Assembly (NCBI RefSeq): GCF_000247695.1
Contig: NW_004624783.1
Coordinates: 2,523,652 to 2,587,651, forward strand
Source of the DNA: Heterocephalus glaber
Lineage: Eukaryota; Chordata; Mammalia; Rodentia; Bathyergidae
Direction: 5' to 3'
Length of the DNA: 64,000 nucleotides
The notes beneath the pieces were generated by a model. It worked only from the letters and a program-made list of their open reading frames with translations, was not told the DNA's origin and ran no database searches. Of the stretch, positions 12,736 to 23,564 are shown piece by piece; positions within the stretch are counted from its first letter, which is position 1; each line of letters opens with the position of its first letter. A program made the translations under genes and the position numbers.

Positions 12736-12740
12736 ATCAT

Positions 12741-13715
12741 GCAAGAAGAAAATGTGACTAAAGAATGTAATGAAGACACTCTGTGCATAAAGTGGGATAT
12801 GGCACTGAGAAAAACCTGGATGGATAGTTCTGAATAGACAAAATAAGTCCAATATCACAGGCAACTCATGAGCTTTGGAGGAAGGCAGTCTGTTTAACTT
12901 ATCTAGGTTTCCTCTGAGTCATGCACAGGGCATGGTACCATCATACAATCAGGATTTTTCCACTAACTGGATTTCCGTGATATCCTGTCTCATGAGGTCT
13001 TTGAAAATGTCATTACTTAACTACAAAGGGATTTGGGAGGTGTGTGTGAAAAAATACTTTGTTTATAAAACATTCTGCCTTTTTCTTTATTGTTTAAGAT
13101 TCTATTTAAAAATTCATAAGCTCACAAAGAATGCATATACAGTATAAAATTACTGCCCTCCAGCTCTTTCTATAACTTTCAGTATATGTAGCACAATACA
13201 GAATTTTAGATATGAAGCACTTATCAAATGCTTGTCCAATTAAAAGATTAGAGCAAGATCTACCTCATTACTCCAAACTGCCAAATAATGGGCTGTTTTA
13301 TTAATTGACACCTGAACACATAATTATAATTGGCAATCCTACATAGCAGAGTGCCTCAGGTCAAAAAAATCAGCTACTTTCCAGATCCCAAGTGGCAAGC
13401 TGTGGATTGAACTGGAAGTTAGTTAGCATAGTTCTCACTTTTATAATTGTAAAGAGGAAGCACAGCTGTAATCCCCAGGTTGGCTTTGGTAAAGCCAATA
13501 TTAAGATGGAGGTTCTTTCAGTTTTACTGAACACTGTGTTTCTACTCCCCTGTGCCCCTTACTCAAGCAGTAATGCTCTCCTGCCATAACATTCCAGTTC
13601 AGAGAAGGGCTTCTACCTTCCTGCCATGGTTGATATGAAATAGCTTGGATACAGAAAAAGAGAACAACTATGTCTAATGAAGAATCTCTGCTAAGCTCTT
13701 TTTTGAGAACAATCA
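12741..13715. other. Anonymous intron sequence
   Basis: Nothing recognised. Confidence 0.5.
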
Positions 13716-13717
13716 TT

Positions 13718-13799
13718 TAGTGAATATTTCTTGAACATCTACTTCCAAGAAACACTGTGCTAAGGAGATGTGAGAATAAAGGAGCAAGAGACTTTAATT
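13718..13799 (-). mobile_element. L2 3'-end fragment
   Basis: ATTTAGTGAATATTTCTTGA, ACATCTACTTCC and ACACTGTGCTAAGGAG are the antisense of the L2 3' terminus (CACAGTGCCTGGCACATAGTAGGCGCTCAATAAATATTT). Confidence 0.6.
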
Positions 13800-13990
13800 A
13801 AATACCTCCTCTACATTAGGAATTATGCTAAACAGGATCCCCTGCTTCATATCATTTAGTGCTCACTATTTCATTTTACACATAAAGACAGGGAGCTGTA
13901 GAGAGGTTAAGTTCAATGTTCCAGATAACACAGGTGAAAAGTGATAGAGCCCAGAGCTGCCCCCAGACAGTAACACTCCAAGCTTCTCTT
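13800..13990 (+). mobile_element. MIR SINE
   Basis: Near-MIR blocks occur in order: CATATCATTTAGTGCTCAC, TTTCATTTTACACATAAAGA, TAGAGAGGTTAAGTTCAATG and AACACAGGTGAAAAGTGATAGAGCC. Confidence 0.75.
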
Positions 13991-14489
13991 CCCATATATC
14001 ACATTAGAACTAAAATCACAAATTGTCATAAATTGTCAGGCAGGGATCTGGCATGAAGAGCATGTAACTTATTCTTAGTTTTCTGGAGGACAGTAGAAAA
14101 GATGCAGAAGTTCAGCTACACACAAGAGATATACACCAGTACTATTCATCATGGCCTGGTATGCTCTAGAATGGTTTTATAGACAAGTTAGGCAGATTGG
14201 GAATTTATGGAGAATAAGTACAAAAGCTGGAACTTTATTGCTTGGGTAGGAAGAAAGAAAGGGAGGGTATTCCATATTCCTCCCCCATACCTGTTGGAAA
14301 AGGAAGGAGAGAGCCTGCTGAATAAAGGTACAGACAGCAGGAATAAGAGATACATTGAGGGAGAATTTACTTCCAGCTAAAGAAAGCAGACTGAACGTCA
14401 CATTAATTCATTCTCTCATGAAACTCTACTGACATTACAGTGAAGACATTATTTTTTCTTTTCCAAGATTATTTTTTCCTTTACCTAAA
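13991..14489. other. Anonymous intron sequence
   Basis: Nothing recognised. Confidence 0.5.
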
Positions 14490-14855
14490 GGGTATTACTG
14501 TTCACATTTCAAATGTCCTTCCCCACCAATTTCTCATATGTTTGGAAGGTGACTGGCTCATGGAGGTTCTATGGCTGACTTGTTTAACAGGCAGTGGGGG
14601 ATGGCTGGAGATGAATCACTGGGTTATGACCTGGAAGGGTTATCTCCTTCCCCCACTTCTTTCCCTCTCTGCTTCCTGGCTGCCTTGGGTGAGCAGCTTT
14701 TTCTCCACTAAGTCCCTCTGCCATCCTGTCTGTGCCTTGAAGGTAGCCGATCATGGCCTGAAACCATGTTTAAGTTGTTATTTAAGTTGTTAAGTTGTTT
14801 AAGTTGTTGTTGTGGGTGTGGGTATTTTGTCTCAGAAATGAGAAAATGATTAAGA
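14490..14855 (+). mobile_element. MaLR LTR with expanded TTAAGTTGTT motif
   Basis: In sense orientation the end of a rodent MaLR LTR is recognisable: CCCACTTCTTTCCCTCTCTG, CTTCCTGGCTGCCTTGGGTG, AGCAGCTTTTTCTCC, TGCCATCC, GATCATGGCCTGAAACCATG, then a TTAAGTTGTT block and GGTATTTTGTCTCAGAAATGA. The 5' part is diverged, so the start is approximate. Confidence 0.68.
14769..14812 (+). repeat. Short tandem TTAAGTTGTT array
   Basis: Four imperfect copies of TTAAGTTGTT with 0-3 base spacers are followed by extra GTT units. The unit corresponds to the conserved TTTAAGTTGTTTTCTT near the 3' end of rodent MaLR LTRs, so the array probably grew from that motif. Confidence 0.85.
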
Positions 14856-16270
14856 CAAAGAGCAAGAAAAACAGAAGGGGTAAAAGAAAAGCAGCCCAGT
14901 TTTGGAAGCTGGAAAGCAGATAAGAGGGACAAATATCTCTAACAGACTCAAGAAACCAGACTCAAATTTGTATGACAGTAGTAAGGAAAGCTGAGAAACT
15001 TTGAATTCTCTCTACTTTGAATTCTTGACAGCTCCAGAAACATCTGGATGTAGGAGTAAAAGAGAAGGAGAAACTAGTAAAAAGATTACCTGAAGGTCTA
15101 TTTAAGTAGTCAGATTCCCAGATACCTTCTCCAGCTACGCAACTATCTTTCCTCTACCTCAGGGAAAACTTGAAGCTTTAGTCTCTAAAAAGAATTAAAT
15201 AGAGAGAGGGCCTCTGGACTGCAAGAGAGTAAAAGTAAAAGAAATTATAATTAAAAGTAAAAGAAATCATAGGCATTAGGTGAATTTATGCACACTAGAC
15301 ACCAAGAATCTCCAGCCTTCTTCTAAGATCTTCTCATTCAGTTCCACAGCTGCTGGCAGCCAGGCCTTCAATCTCTAGAAAGCAGATTATAGAATCTTTA
15401 TTCTTAGAGCCTGGTTTAGAAAGAATGACCTAAAGACATGAATATTCTGGGTTTCCTAGATAAATAGCCCAGGCAAATCTCCACAGTTCTATAATCCTAG
15501 CCCAAGCCACAAAGTGTGATCAAAAGAATAAATGAAGCAGTTATGAACTCTCATTCTTAATATCTGAATAACAGAAAGGATCTCTTTGAACCAAATTCCA
15601 TATAGAACTATTACCAAACACAGTTTATAGTATTATAGTTTACTTTAAAAATTCTTGTCTTTCCACCTTCTATATTCTTAGCAATTATTTTATCGCACAA
15701 CTGATGAAATAACCTCACATGCATCCAGGTTTAAAAGACAAGCACACATGCTTTAAACACCCCTTAGAAGCATATACTAATCAAGAAACATACAGAGGCT
15801 AGTGTACAACTTATAATTTTCCTTTAATTAAGTTACTCAATATATATTTGCTCAGGGTTCCACTCAAGGGATCTGGCCTCTTTCAATATGAGCACCATTT
15901 TTGAGGGGGCTAATGATTTGGTCTTTGGCAGGTTTAAGGAAGGGAGTAAGATTTTCCACTATTATCCTATAGTCATACTATATCACATTTAAGTGAGTAT
16001 GGCAGAATAATCTTCTGAGGGATTAAATCTGTTCTAACAGCTTTAGGAAACTTGGCAAGGGGAGGGGGCGAAAAGTATTTTTCTCCTTTTCTGCCCCCAG
16101 GTAAGAATAATCAAGTCTCTGTTTCCTCAGGAAAGGATTAACAGCTTCCTTTTTTGCAGAGGGAAATGTACCAGTGAGATGTGAGAGAGGAATGTGGACT
16201 GGGATTATTTTCAGCGGGAAGGGGTAGGGGGTTTTATATGTCTTGAAAGAGTTGATGCCAACGATGGTAA
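14856..16270. other. Anonymous intron sequence
   Basis: Nothing recognised. There is a local near-duplication of AAAGTAAAAGAAATTATAAT and AAAGTAAAAGAAATCATAGG at about 15230-15270. Confidence 0.5.
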
Positions 16271-16274
16271 TGAC

Positions 16275-16530
16275 AACAGTCAACATTTACTAAGTGCTGA
16301 CCACTGTTTTAGAAAGTGTTTAGAAATTTCTAATTTACATATAATTTATTTAATCCTTGTAACAATTTTGTAAAAACATACTATTATTGCCATTTTACAA
16401 AACTGATAACTGGGGCACAGAAAGAGTGAGTAATGGGCCCTAGGCACAGGCGGTAGTGGCAGAGACAGGAATTGAACCCAGGCAGTCTGGGCCCAGAACT
16501 CACTGCCCTAATCACTCATGATGAATCCCT
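16275..16530 (+). mobile_element. MIR SINE, near full length
   Basis: This is one of the best MIRs in the window: CAACATTTACTAAGTGCTGA, TTATTTAATCCTTGTAACAA, TATTGCCATTTTACAAAACTG, GGCAGAGACAGGAATTGAAC, CCAGGCAGTCTGGGCCCAGA and CTGCCCTAATCACTCA. Confidence 0.93.
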
Positions 16531-16884
16531 GATGCCTAAGAATGCCTGGAGGGAGAAGTGGTAGCTTCCCTAAGTGGCAGGATTCGATTCCATAAACTGT
16601 CCCATATCACTATACGTTGTTGTCTTACAGCCCAATACTACACTACCATTGGATGAAGTCCAGTAGTTGAGCTTGGTTGGCCTGGGTGGAGAAATTGCAA
16701 GGCCAGATGTTTTCAAATAACCAAAGGGACTTGCAAATGAATCTCCCAGCAAGGGCCAGAATGAAACTCCCAGCAAAGACCAAGGTGGCCAAAACCATTT
16801 TCAATAGACAGAACATGTACATTTCTATTTTCATTAGAAGTTGCACAAGGCTTGCCAAACTTTAAAATTCAAAGCTTCAAATAG
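16531..16884. other. Anonymous intron sequence
   Basis: Nothing recognised. Confidence 0.5.
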
Positions 16885-17015
16885 TACAGGAAGTGGTAGA
16901 TGTACTAATTATCTTGATTGTGATAATCATTTCACAATGTACACATATAAGAAATCATCACACTGTACAATATACAAGTTTTAACTGTAAATTATACTTC
17001 AATAAAAGAAAGGAG
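16885..17015 (+). mobile_element. Old L1 (L1M) 3'UTR tail
   Basis: TAATTATCTTGATTGTGATA, ATCATTTCACAATGTACACA, AATCATCACACTGTACA and TAAATTATACTTCAATAAA match the end of mammalian-wide L1M 3'UTRs. Confidence 0.85.
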
Positions 17016-17404
17016 AAAACACCCTCACAGCTTCAGAGCATGCAGGCTCCTAGATCAAAAGATGAATCAAAATGAGTTCTACGTTGGAAGAGGGAAAGTA
17101 GGTAAATAATTAAATAGGAGGGTACTTGCCAGAGCTGAAATTCAGTGGAAGAAGGAAGAGTTACAGTGCCTCAGATTAACCAATCCCCACTGCCCAGCCT
17201 GCATGACTGAGTAGCCCTTACCAGCAACAGGACAGCAGTCTCACCAGCATGGTCTCTCCAGAGGCATCAACTTGTACTGACTTCCCTTGCAGTGCAGGGT
17301 TGCACTAAAGAGCACATTCGTGCCCCTATTCTTTATTCCCCTGTGCACAACCATCTTATCCCAAGCAGACCTCGACATATTAGAGGACCTGTATATTCTG
17401 AGCA
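17016..17404. other. Anonymous intron sequence
   Basis: Nothing recognised. Confidence 0.5.
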
Positions 17405-17490
17405 GCCACTCAGTGTCTCAGTGATAGAGTGCTTGCCTAACATGTATGAGGCCCTGGGTTCTATTCTCAGAACAACAACAACAACATAAA
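17405..17490 (+). mobile_element. Older ID-type SINE
   Basis: CTCAGTGATAGAGTGCTTGC, CTAACATGTATGAGGCCCTG and GGTTCTATTCTCAGAAC followed by an AAC-rich tail is the classic rodent ID form. It differs from the younger TTCCGCCGCC SINE elsewhere in this window. Confidence 0.82.
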
Positions 17491-19716
17491 TCAGAAAACT
17501 AGATAGTCAACAGAAAATGTTGGCAGACTAGATCTGACTGAGGGCCTGGGAGTAAAGTACCTGGGCTTTACTATGTAGGTTTATGATCACTAGTTATGTA
17601 AGTCAAAAGCTTCTGTTTTACTAATCTGCTTTTGGATATGGAGACACCTCCCCATCAGAACACAGAACAGGGAAAGGGGCAGAATAACAATAGGACTGAA
17701 TTGTGAATACAGAGAAGGAACCCATGGCCTGACCATCCAGGACTGGAGAAGGTAAGTGCTCAGAAAGGACCTCTTCTTCCCATTGTCCCCAGGCCATCAA
17801 GTGTTACCAGGGTTTATGACAACAAGCCTGTTCATGTCTTGGGTTTCTATTCTTAAAAGTCTTGCTCTAGGGAATATGATCATCTCCCCTCACTCATGTG
17901 TTTTCAGTTCTTACCACACTGGACTGCTAGATCCAGATGTACCCTGGAATTAAAACATTTATGGTCCACTTCTGGTCCACATAATTTACTTGATTGTTTC
18001 AAAATTATCTACAGTCATCAAATATCTCTGCCCTTTCTAACTTGAATGCAAATATCTTTTAATAAGAAGAAAATGAATGATTTGACAATTTCCCGCTTAT
18101 CAATCAATATGCTATGGATTGGTATTTGCCAAATTATTAAATACTAATCGTTACTAGAAAAAATTGGGGGCTAGTGGAATCACCTAGTGATTCCTCTTAA
18201 ATTCTGTAAATTAATGAGAACCCTTAAAGTCTTCCTGATCCAGAAGAGGAAATGAAGTAAGAAGAACACAGAATCAGAGTTAGAAGAGGTAGATTCTTAT
18301 CTACCCTTGATGGTGCTATATAAACTAAATCATAGTTTCCTTCTTTATAAAAATGGACAGAACAACCTCTCACAAGATGGTTGGGCATAGGATACATACA
18401 AAGGCAGTACATAAAATGCTATCCAAATGTTTGTCAGTATCATCAGTTTCCACAATATCAATCAGCCTAGTCAAATCAACTTTCAGAACCTGTAAACAAA
18501 TACCCACAACAGTCATTCAACGCTCTCTACTCTTTCATCTTAGTTGTCTGAAGAGGCCATTAGAGATGTCTGCAGAGACAGTGCCAACAATCAGCAAAGT
18601 ATTAACTGATCATGGTAATAAGTCCTAGACATAGGAAGAGGAAATTCTAGAATCAATATGAGAAGATATTATTGCTAATAATCCCATCCTAAACAGATGT
18701 AAGTAGAAAATGAATAACACAAGGGCTGCCTACTATCTTTTATGAAATCTGTTTACTCATATAACTGTTTGGTTAGTAGATTTCAGTAGAACTGCTGAAT
18801 GTCACAATCGTTAGTCACTAGAGTCCCAGAGCTCCAAGGCAGGGAGCTTTTCCAAATAAGAAACTATTCCAAACTAAATGGCAGCCTTTATTTTCTTGGC
18901 ATAGTGTTTACATGGAATAAATATACAAAGAACAAAACTGTTACCTATGTTGACAAGTTATACAGACTCATGTATCCTTGCAACAGCTCAAAGACTGTCA
19001 GCCTGGTAACTGCTGTTTTAGATGTTAATTTTTAAGTGTGTTTACTCATATATTATGCCCACTAGTATAATTTCTCACCATTAACATAAATTTGTCACAT
19101 TACTAAATGTAAACATATTGGAAAAATATTTGCCCTATATAATGCTCACCTCATTTTATAAAAAAAGAAATATATACAGAGCAGGGAGTTAAGCTCAGTT
19201 GTATGTACGTAAGTATATACGTGTGTATGCATCCATGTTTCTCCCCCTCTACCAGTGCAAAGAGCAATCTTGACTTCTCATAGATAACCCTGAAAATCTT
19301 TGAAACAGCCACACATGAGTTGCACAGCTGGGAGCAATGCTTTGGCTTAACTAAAGGTCATCCTTCCTGCTGTAATTAGTACTTTTGTTAGTCAATCAAT
19401 CAATCAGTCAATTCAAGAAATAAAATTTCCGGGGAATAAAGCTCTTTTTAATGAACTATGTTAAAAAAAAAAAAGAAAGAAAGAAAACTAAAGGTCTGAC
19501 TTACGTGAGCCAGTATTGGTGTGTGCCTGATGGCTTTACTGAATTTTTTTTAAAGCTACATACATTACCAACTGCTGATCAACTACATTATCTCATGATT
19601 CTATTTGTGATATCAGAAGAAAATGAGCTTGAGTTTAGAAAAAACTGAAAAGATACCTCTGATATTTCCAATCTTGCCTTCTTTTCCTTAACATAAAAGA
19701 TACCTGTCCTCCAAAC
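17491..19716. other. Anonymous intron sequence
   Basis: This holds a weak antisense MIR listed separately, an A-rich (GAAA)n run at about 19452-19490 and a CAAT-rich patch at about 19392-19412. Nothing else is recognised. Confidence 0.5.
18320..18430 (-). mobile_element. MIR fragment
   Basis: AGTTTCCTTCTTTATAAAAATGG and the following ACATAAAATGCTATCC follow the antisense MIR pattern CAGTTTCCTTATCTGTAAAATGG.. CATAAAGTGCTT. Confidence 0.5.
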
Positions 19717-20015
19717 CAGTGTTTCTCAAAATAAGTCCAGGAACCACCTTCATCAAATCACCCTGCATGCTTATTAAAACTGAATTCCTGGGCCGGAGAT
19801 TCAGCTCAGTGGCACCATGCCTGCCTTGCAAGGACAAGGTCCTGAGTTTAATCCCGAGTACCAAAAAAAAAAAACCCCCAAACAAACAAAAAACTGAGTT
19901 CTTGGTCTCCACCACAGATCCAGAGAATCAGAATCTGAAGGGAGGCAGAGAGCATATTCCATTTTTAAACAAGGCCCACAGGCAGTTCCTGTGTACCCAA
20001 AACTGTGGGCTACTA
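19717..20015 (+). mobile_element. MER5A-like hAT element, split by a SINE
   Basis: The left part, CAGTGTTTCTCAAAATAAGT then CACCCTGCATGCTTATTAAA, and the right part, GTCTCCACCACAGATCCAGA, GAATCAGAATCTGAAGG and AACAAGGCCCACAGGC, together follow the non-autonomous hAT element MER5A. A SINE at 19791-19889 interrupts it. The right end is approximate. Confidence 0.8.
19791..19889 (+). mobile_element. tRNA SINE nested in MER5A
   Basis: The body reads GGCCGGAGATTCAGCTCAGT, CCTGCCTTGCAAGGACAAGG and TTTAATCCCGAGTACC, then an A/C-rich tail. The flanking 16-mers AAAACTGAATTCCTGG (19776-19791) and AAAACTGAGTTCTTGG (19890-19905) are a target-site duplication with two changes. Confidence 0.92.
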
Positions 20016-22864
20016 TTTCTGGTCCTATTGTCCTTTCTTTATTTTCTGAAAATCTTTGGCGCCCTCTTCTGTGACTTAGTATCTACCCTGTCTGAACACA
20101 GGGTGGTTGTAAAGGGGTACCCTGCCTTTCATATGCCTCACTGTGACTTGAGGACAGCTCAATTACTTCCAGCTGAGGATTCTCTGTAAAAGAGGTGGCA
20201 TTGAGCCAGTCATATTTAGGTATTTGGGGGTAGGTGGAAAAGCATTTAGTAGAGAAAAATGAAAGAGTAAGAATGTAAAAGCAGGAATGCTCTCAGTATG
20301 TAAGGACGATAGGGATCAGTTGAGTTTGGCTGAGATGCCTGAATGATCTTTAATTATATCTAGAGAAACAAACACACGCAGGTTGAGAGCATGCGTATTA
20401 ATGCATGGAGGTAGATCATCAGATCATGTATGGGGAGGTATTTTTAAGAGTTGAAAATATTTTGCATAGGCCATTAATATTTTGTGGGCCAAAATTTAAA
20501 AAATTTAAATTCTAGATTTGAAAACTGGAAGAGTAAGTAATATCTAATAAGCACTTATATTTGTTGGCTCTATATTAGATAATTAAGCATTTGATCTTGA
20601 TCAATTCACCAGTCTCTCTGAAATATTATTTTGTTTGGTGTAAAACCAAAAACCTGTACGTATTAAGATATTTGCCTAAAACAGCAGATAGAAGGGAGGA
20701 AATATTTCCTTCTCATTTGCTTTATATGGTTCTTTCTTCCTTCTCACAAACTGTCAAGTAACACATTTTTGGAGTCACCAGGATTAAACTTTTCATTATC
20801 AGTGGCACTTTTGAGGAATGAGGCTGTTTTACCCGCTTCCTCAGAACTTTCAGTTTGGTGATCTCTCATGCTCTGTTAGCTTGACTGTGTACTATGTAGA
20901 AATGCCGTGGAAAATGAGGCTTAGAAAGGGAAAATGAGCTGTCCAACATTAGTCAGTCTGTGTAACCAGATGTTCCCCCAGCAGAGCAACTCTGAGGCAT
21001 ATTTCTGATACGGTTAACAGCTTAGAGTTGGGCTCCTCTCAAGGACAAATGGGCATTAGCCTATAGGCTTTGGATGTTTTCAGAGGGGAAAAACATACCT
21101 ATGGTACTCTGTAAGCTTCCAGAATTATATCGACAAAGCCAGCATTGTACAGGTTGCCATTGCTAAGATTTGACCTTGTTTGACTAGCAAAACTGGTAAT
21201 TTCATTATCTGTTACAAACATTCCAGATGTGTCATAAGGATTTTTCTAGCCTGTATTCTGGTTCTGCTTTCTAAAAGACAAAACAACCATTTGTTGCATA
21301 AGTTCCTGCTATTTTTGAGGAGCCTCAGGATACAAAACATTAGCAACACTGACTATTACACTTAAAAGTGCTAGAGCAATTTTCATCCAGCATCTTATTT
21401 TATCTTCATAATTCTGTGCATTGAAGACACACAAAAACTTATTCTTTTCCAACTATTTTAGGGCATTTGTTTTATCTCTAGAAGGATTTTGTGAATTCAT
21501 TCTATATAAAACAAAACAAAATAACCAACCAACCAAACTGTCCTAACTGATCAAGAATGGCAAGAAAGCAGCTTTCTAGTCCTTGTCTTCAATATCATTT
21601 CCTCCCTGTGCTAATGCCTGTAAGCCACTATCCTGTGAATAAACCCATTTAGTTCTCCTAATGTCAGCTGCAAGTAGGAAATTAAAGCAAATGGAAAGCC
21701 AGGCGCTGCAGCAGTTCCAGTGTGGGGACCAGGATCCAAGAGACACTCATCCATTAACCAAACAGCAGCACTTTCAAACCCAGCGGGAACCAGTGGCTCC
21801 CTGCTAAGAAACAGAAATTAACTTTTCTAGGAGATAATTCGTCTTTAGATGGTTGTCATATTCAGAAAAGCTCTCTGGGTGAGATGGTGGGAATAGAGGG
21901 AGCAAGGCTCCTAACAACACAGCCACACATAAAACAAAAGTTTATAGGGAGCCAGGTGGCGCTGAAGATTGATGTTCTCTCTTGCTACCTCTGGGACATG
22001 TGCTCGAAATGTAGCAGGAGCTGTGGTGCCATTTGCCTCTAACGGCTGCTTGGAAAAATTCTAAGACTGAACAAGCAATGACTATAGATTTAACTCACCC
22101 AAGAAAAGAACAGAGAGAAAAGTGGAATCAAGTTTTTGAGAATCTAATTGATGCCACTCGGTATGGTTTTGCAAAGTTTGGAGGGAAAGAAATCAAATAC
22201 TATTCAGAGTGCCAACGATGTCAACAAAGAGACCTGCTGGAATGGAAGACTGTCACAAAATAGAACTGGAAGCTGAAGGGCCTTCTGGGAGTGGACAGCA
22301 AGCTTCAATAATATGCCACTTGCTGTTCAAAACAGATGAAGCTTAAAAGGTGCCTAGGATTGTGACATTATTTTGATGAACTTGAACATGACAGTACTAC
22401 AGGGTTGGATTAACTGCCATGGGGTGAAAGTACAGGAAAACACCCTGGTATCTGTGAACTGAAGAGAACACGACTTAGTTTCAGAATCAACATTTCCTGA
22501 GCACCTGCCAGGTCTTCATCCTCAGGGTGTTTCCACTATGTGTGATTTCCAAAGGGATTCTCCATGTCTTCCTCACAGCTATTTGCCAAATACAATTATG
22601 CCTTTTTAGTTCAAGGGTACTAAACACCAATCAAGTTGAAAGTATTATTTTTAATGTTTTCCGATTCTCCATAGCATCTCTGGGTTAAAGAACCTACCAA
22701 GCAAACCATCAAGTAACCCAGAGGTGCAAAATGGGAGCAGCTTTGATTTTAACCAGCTACATTAATTGGCTACTGCCCTGTCAGTTCCAGCTTATACTAC
22801 TTTTATAAATGTGAATGATACTTTTGAGGTACCACAGCACAAAAGGTATGGCAGATGATAAAAG
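20016..22864. other. Anonymous intron sequence
   Basis: A weak MIR-like core may lie near 20530-20600. Otherwise no repeat was recognised. A 76-codon plus-strand frame at 22033-22263 is listed separately. Confidence 0.5.
22033..22263 (+). other. Unidentified 76-codon open frame
   Basis: The frame encodes a charged peptide (for example DLTHPRKEQREKWNQVFENL and a CQRCQQRD motif) whose composition looks more protein-like than most chance frames here. There is no promoter signal, no flanking splice pair I trust and no poly-A tail to mark it as a retrocopy. I do not recognise the family. It may be an eroded retropseudogene or chance. Confidence 0.2.
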
Positions 22865-23060
22865 TCATAAAATTATTTATTCAACAGACGTTTCTTGAGT
22901 ACCTCCTGCATGTTAGCTATGCCAGTAGGAGCTATATGTGCAGCAAGAAAACAGTCTGTTTATACTCAAGGAATTTGAAGACTTGGGGTGACAGGGAAGT
23001 AAAGGAACAATTACCAAAGAAGCGATATTACACTGATAGTATACACCAGTGCCAGGAATT
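22865..23060 (-). mobile_element. L2 3' end
   Basis: TTTATTCAACAGACGTTTCT, TGAGTACCTCCTGCATGTTA, GCTATGCCAGTAGGAGC and CTCAAGGAATTTGAAG follow the antisense L2 terminus. Confidence 0.75.
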
Positions 23061-23079
23061 AGGCTGAGGCAGTGAGCTT

Positions 23080-23310
23080 CATGTGCTTAACTTACGTAAT
23101 GTTCTCTCACAGCTTGCTAAAGCATCGTATATATTTTTTTCATTTACAATTATACCAATAATTTAACCTGTATAAGTCTTATATCTTTTAAATGCATTAC
23201 TTAATCCTCATACTTACGCTAGAAGGGTTGAATGAGTGCTATTTCAACATATTAGATGAGGCAACTAAAGCTCAAGGAAGTCAGTCTTCCTATGAAAGGT
23301 CATAGAGGCA
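23080..23310 (+). mobile_element. MIR SINE
   Basis: GTGCTTAACTTACGTAATGT, CATTACTTAATCCTCATACT, TAGATGAGGCAACTAAAGCT and CAAGGAAGTCAGTC match MIR landmarks in order, with an AT-rich interruption. Confidence 0.65.
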
Positions 23311-23354
23311 TGGTGTGTGTGGTGGGGGGGGTAGGCCTGGGATCTCATCTAATA

Positions 23355-23560
23355 TTCAGGTAAGGTTCACTTTACAAAATGATTTTACCTATTCCAGATC
23401 ACTTAATCTTCCTGACAATGTGTGAGGTAAATATCTCAGATCACGGGTGAGGAGATCAAGTCTCAGAGTGTTAGGGATGAGTACTATATTCATGGCTACA
23501 AGTGATAAAGCTAAAAAGGCTTACTACCAGGTACCATATCTAAACCAATGCTTTTCACAT
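23355..23560 (+). mobile_element. MIR SINE
   Basis: GATCACTTAATCTTCCTGAC, AATGTGTGAGGTAAATATCT, GGGTGAGGAGATCAAGTCTC and CATGGCTACAAGTGATAAAG follow the MIR core and 3' half. Confidence 0.72.
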
Positions 23561-23564
23561 TATA

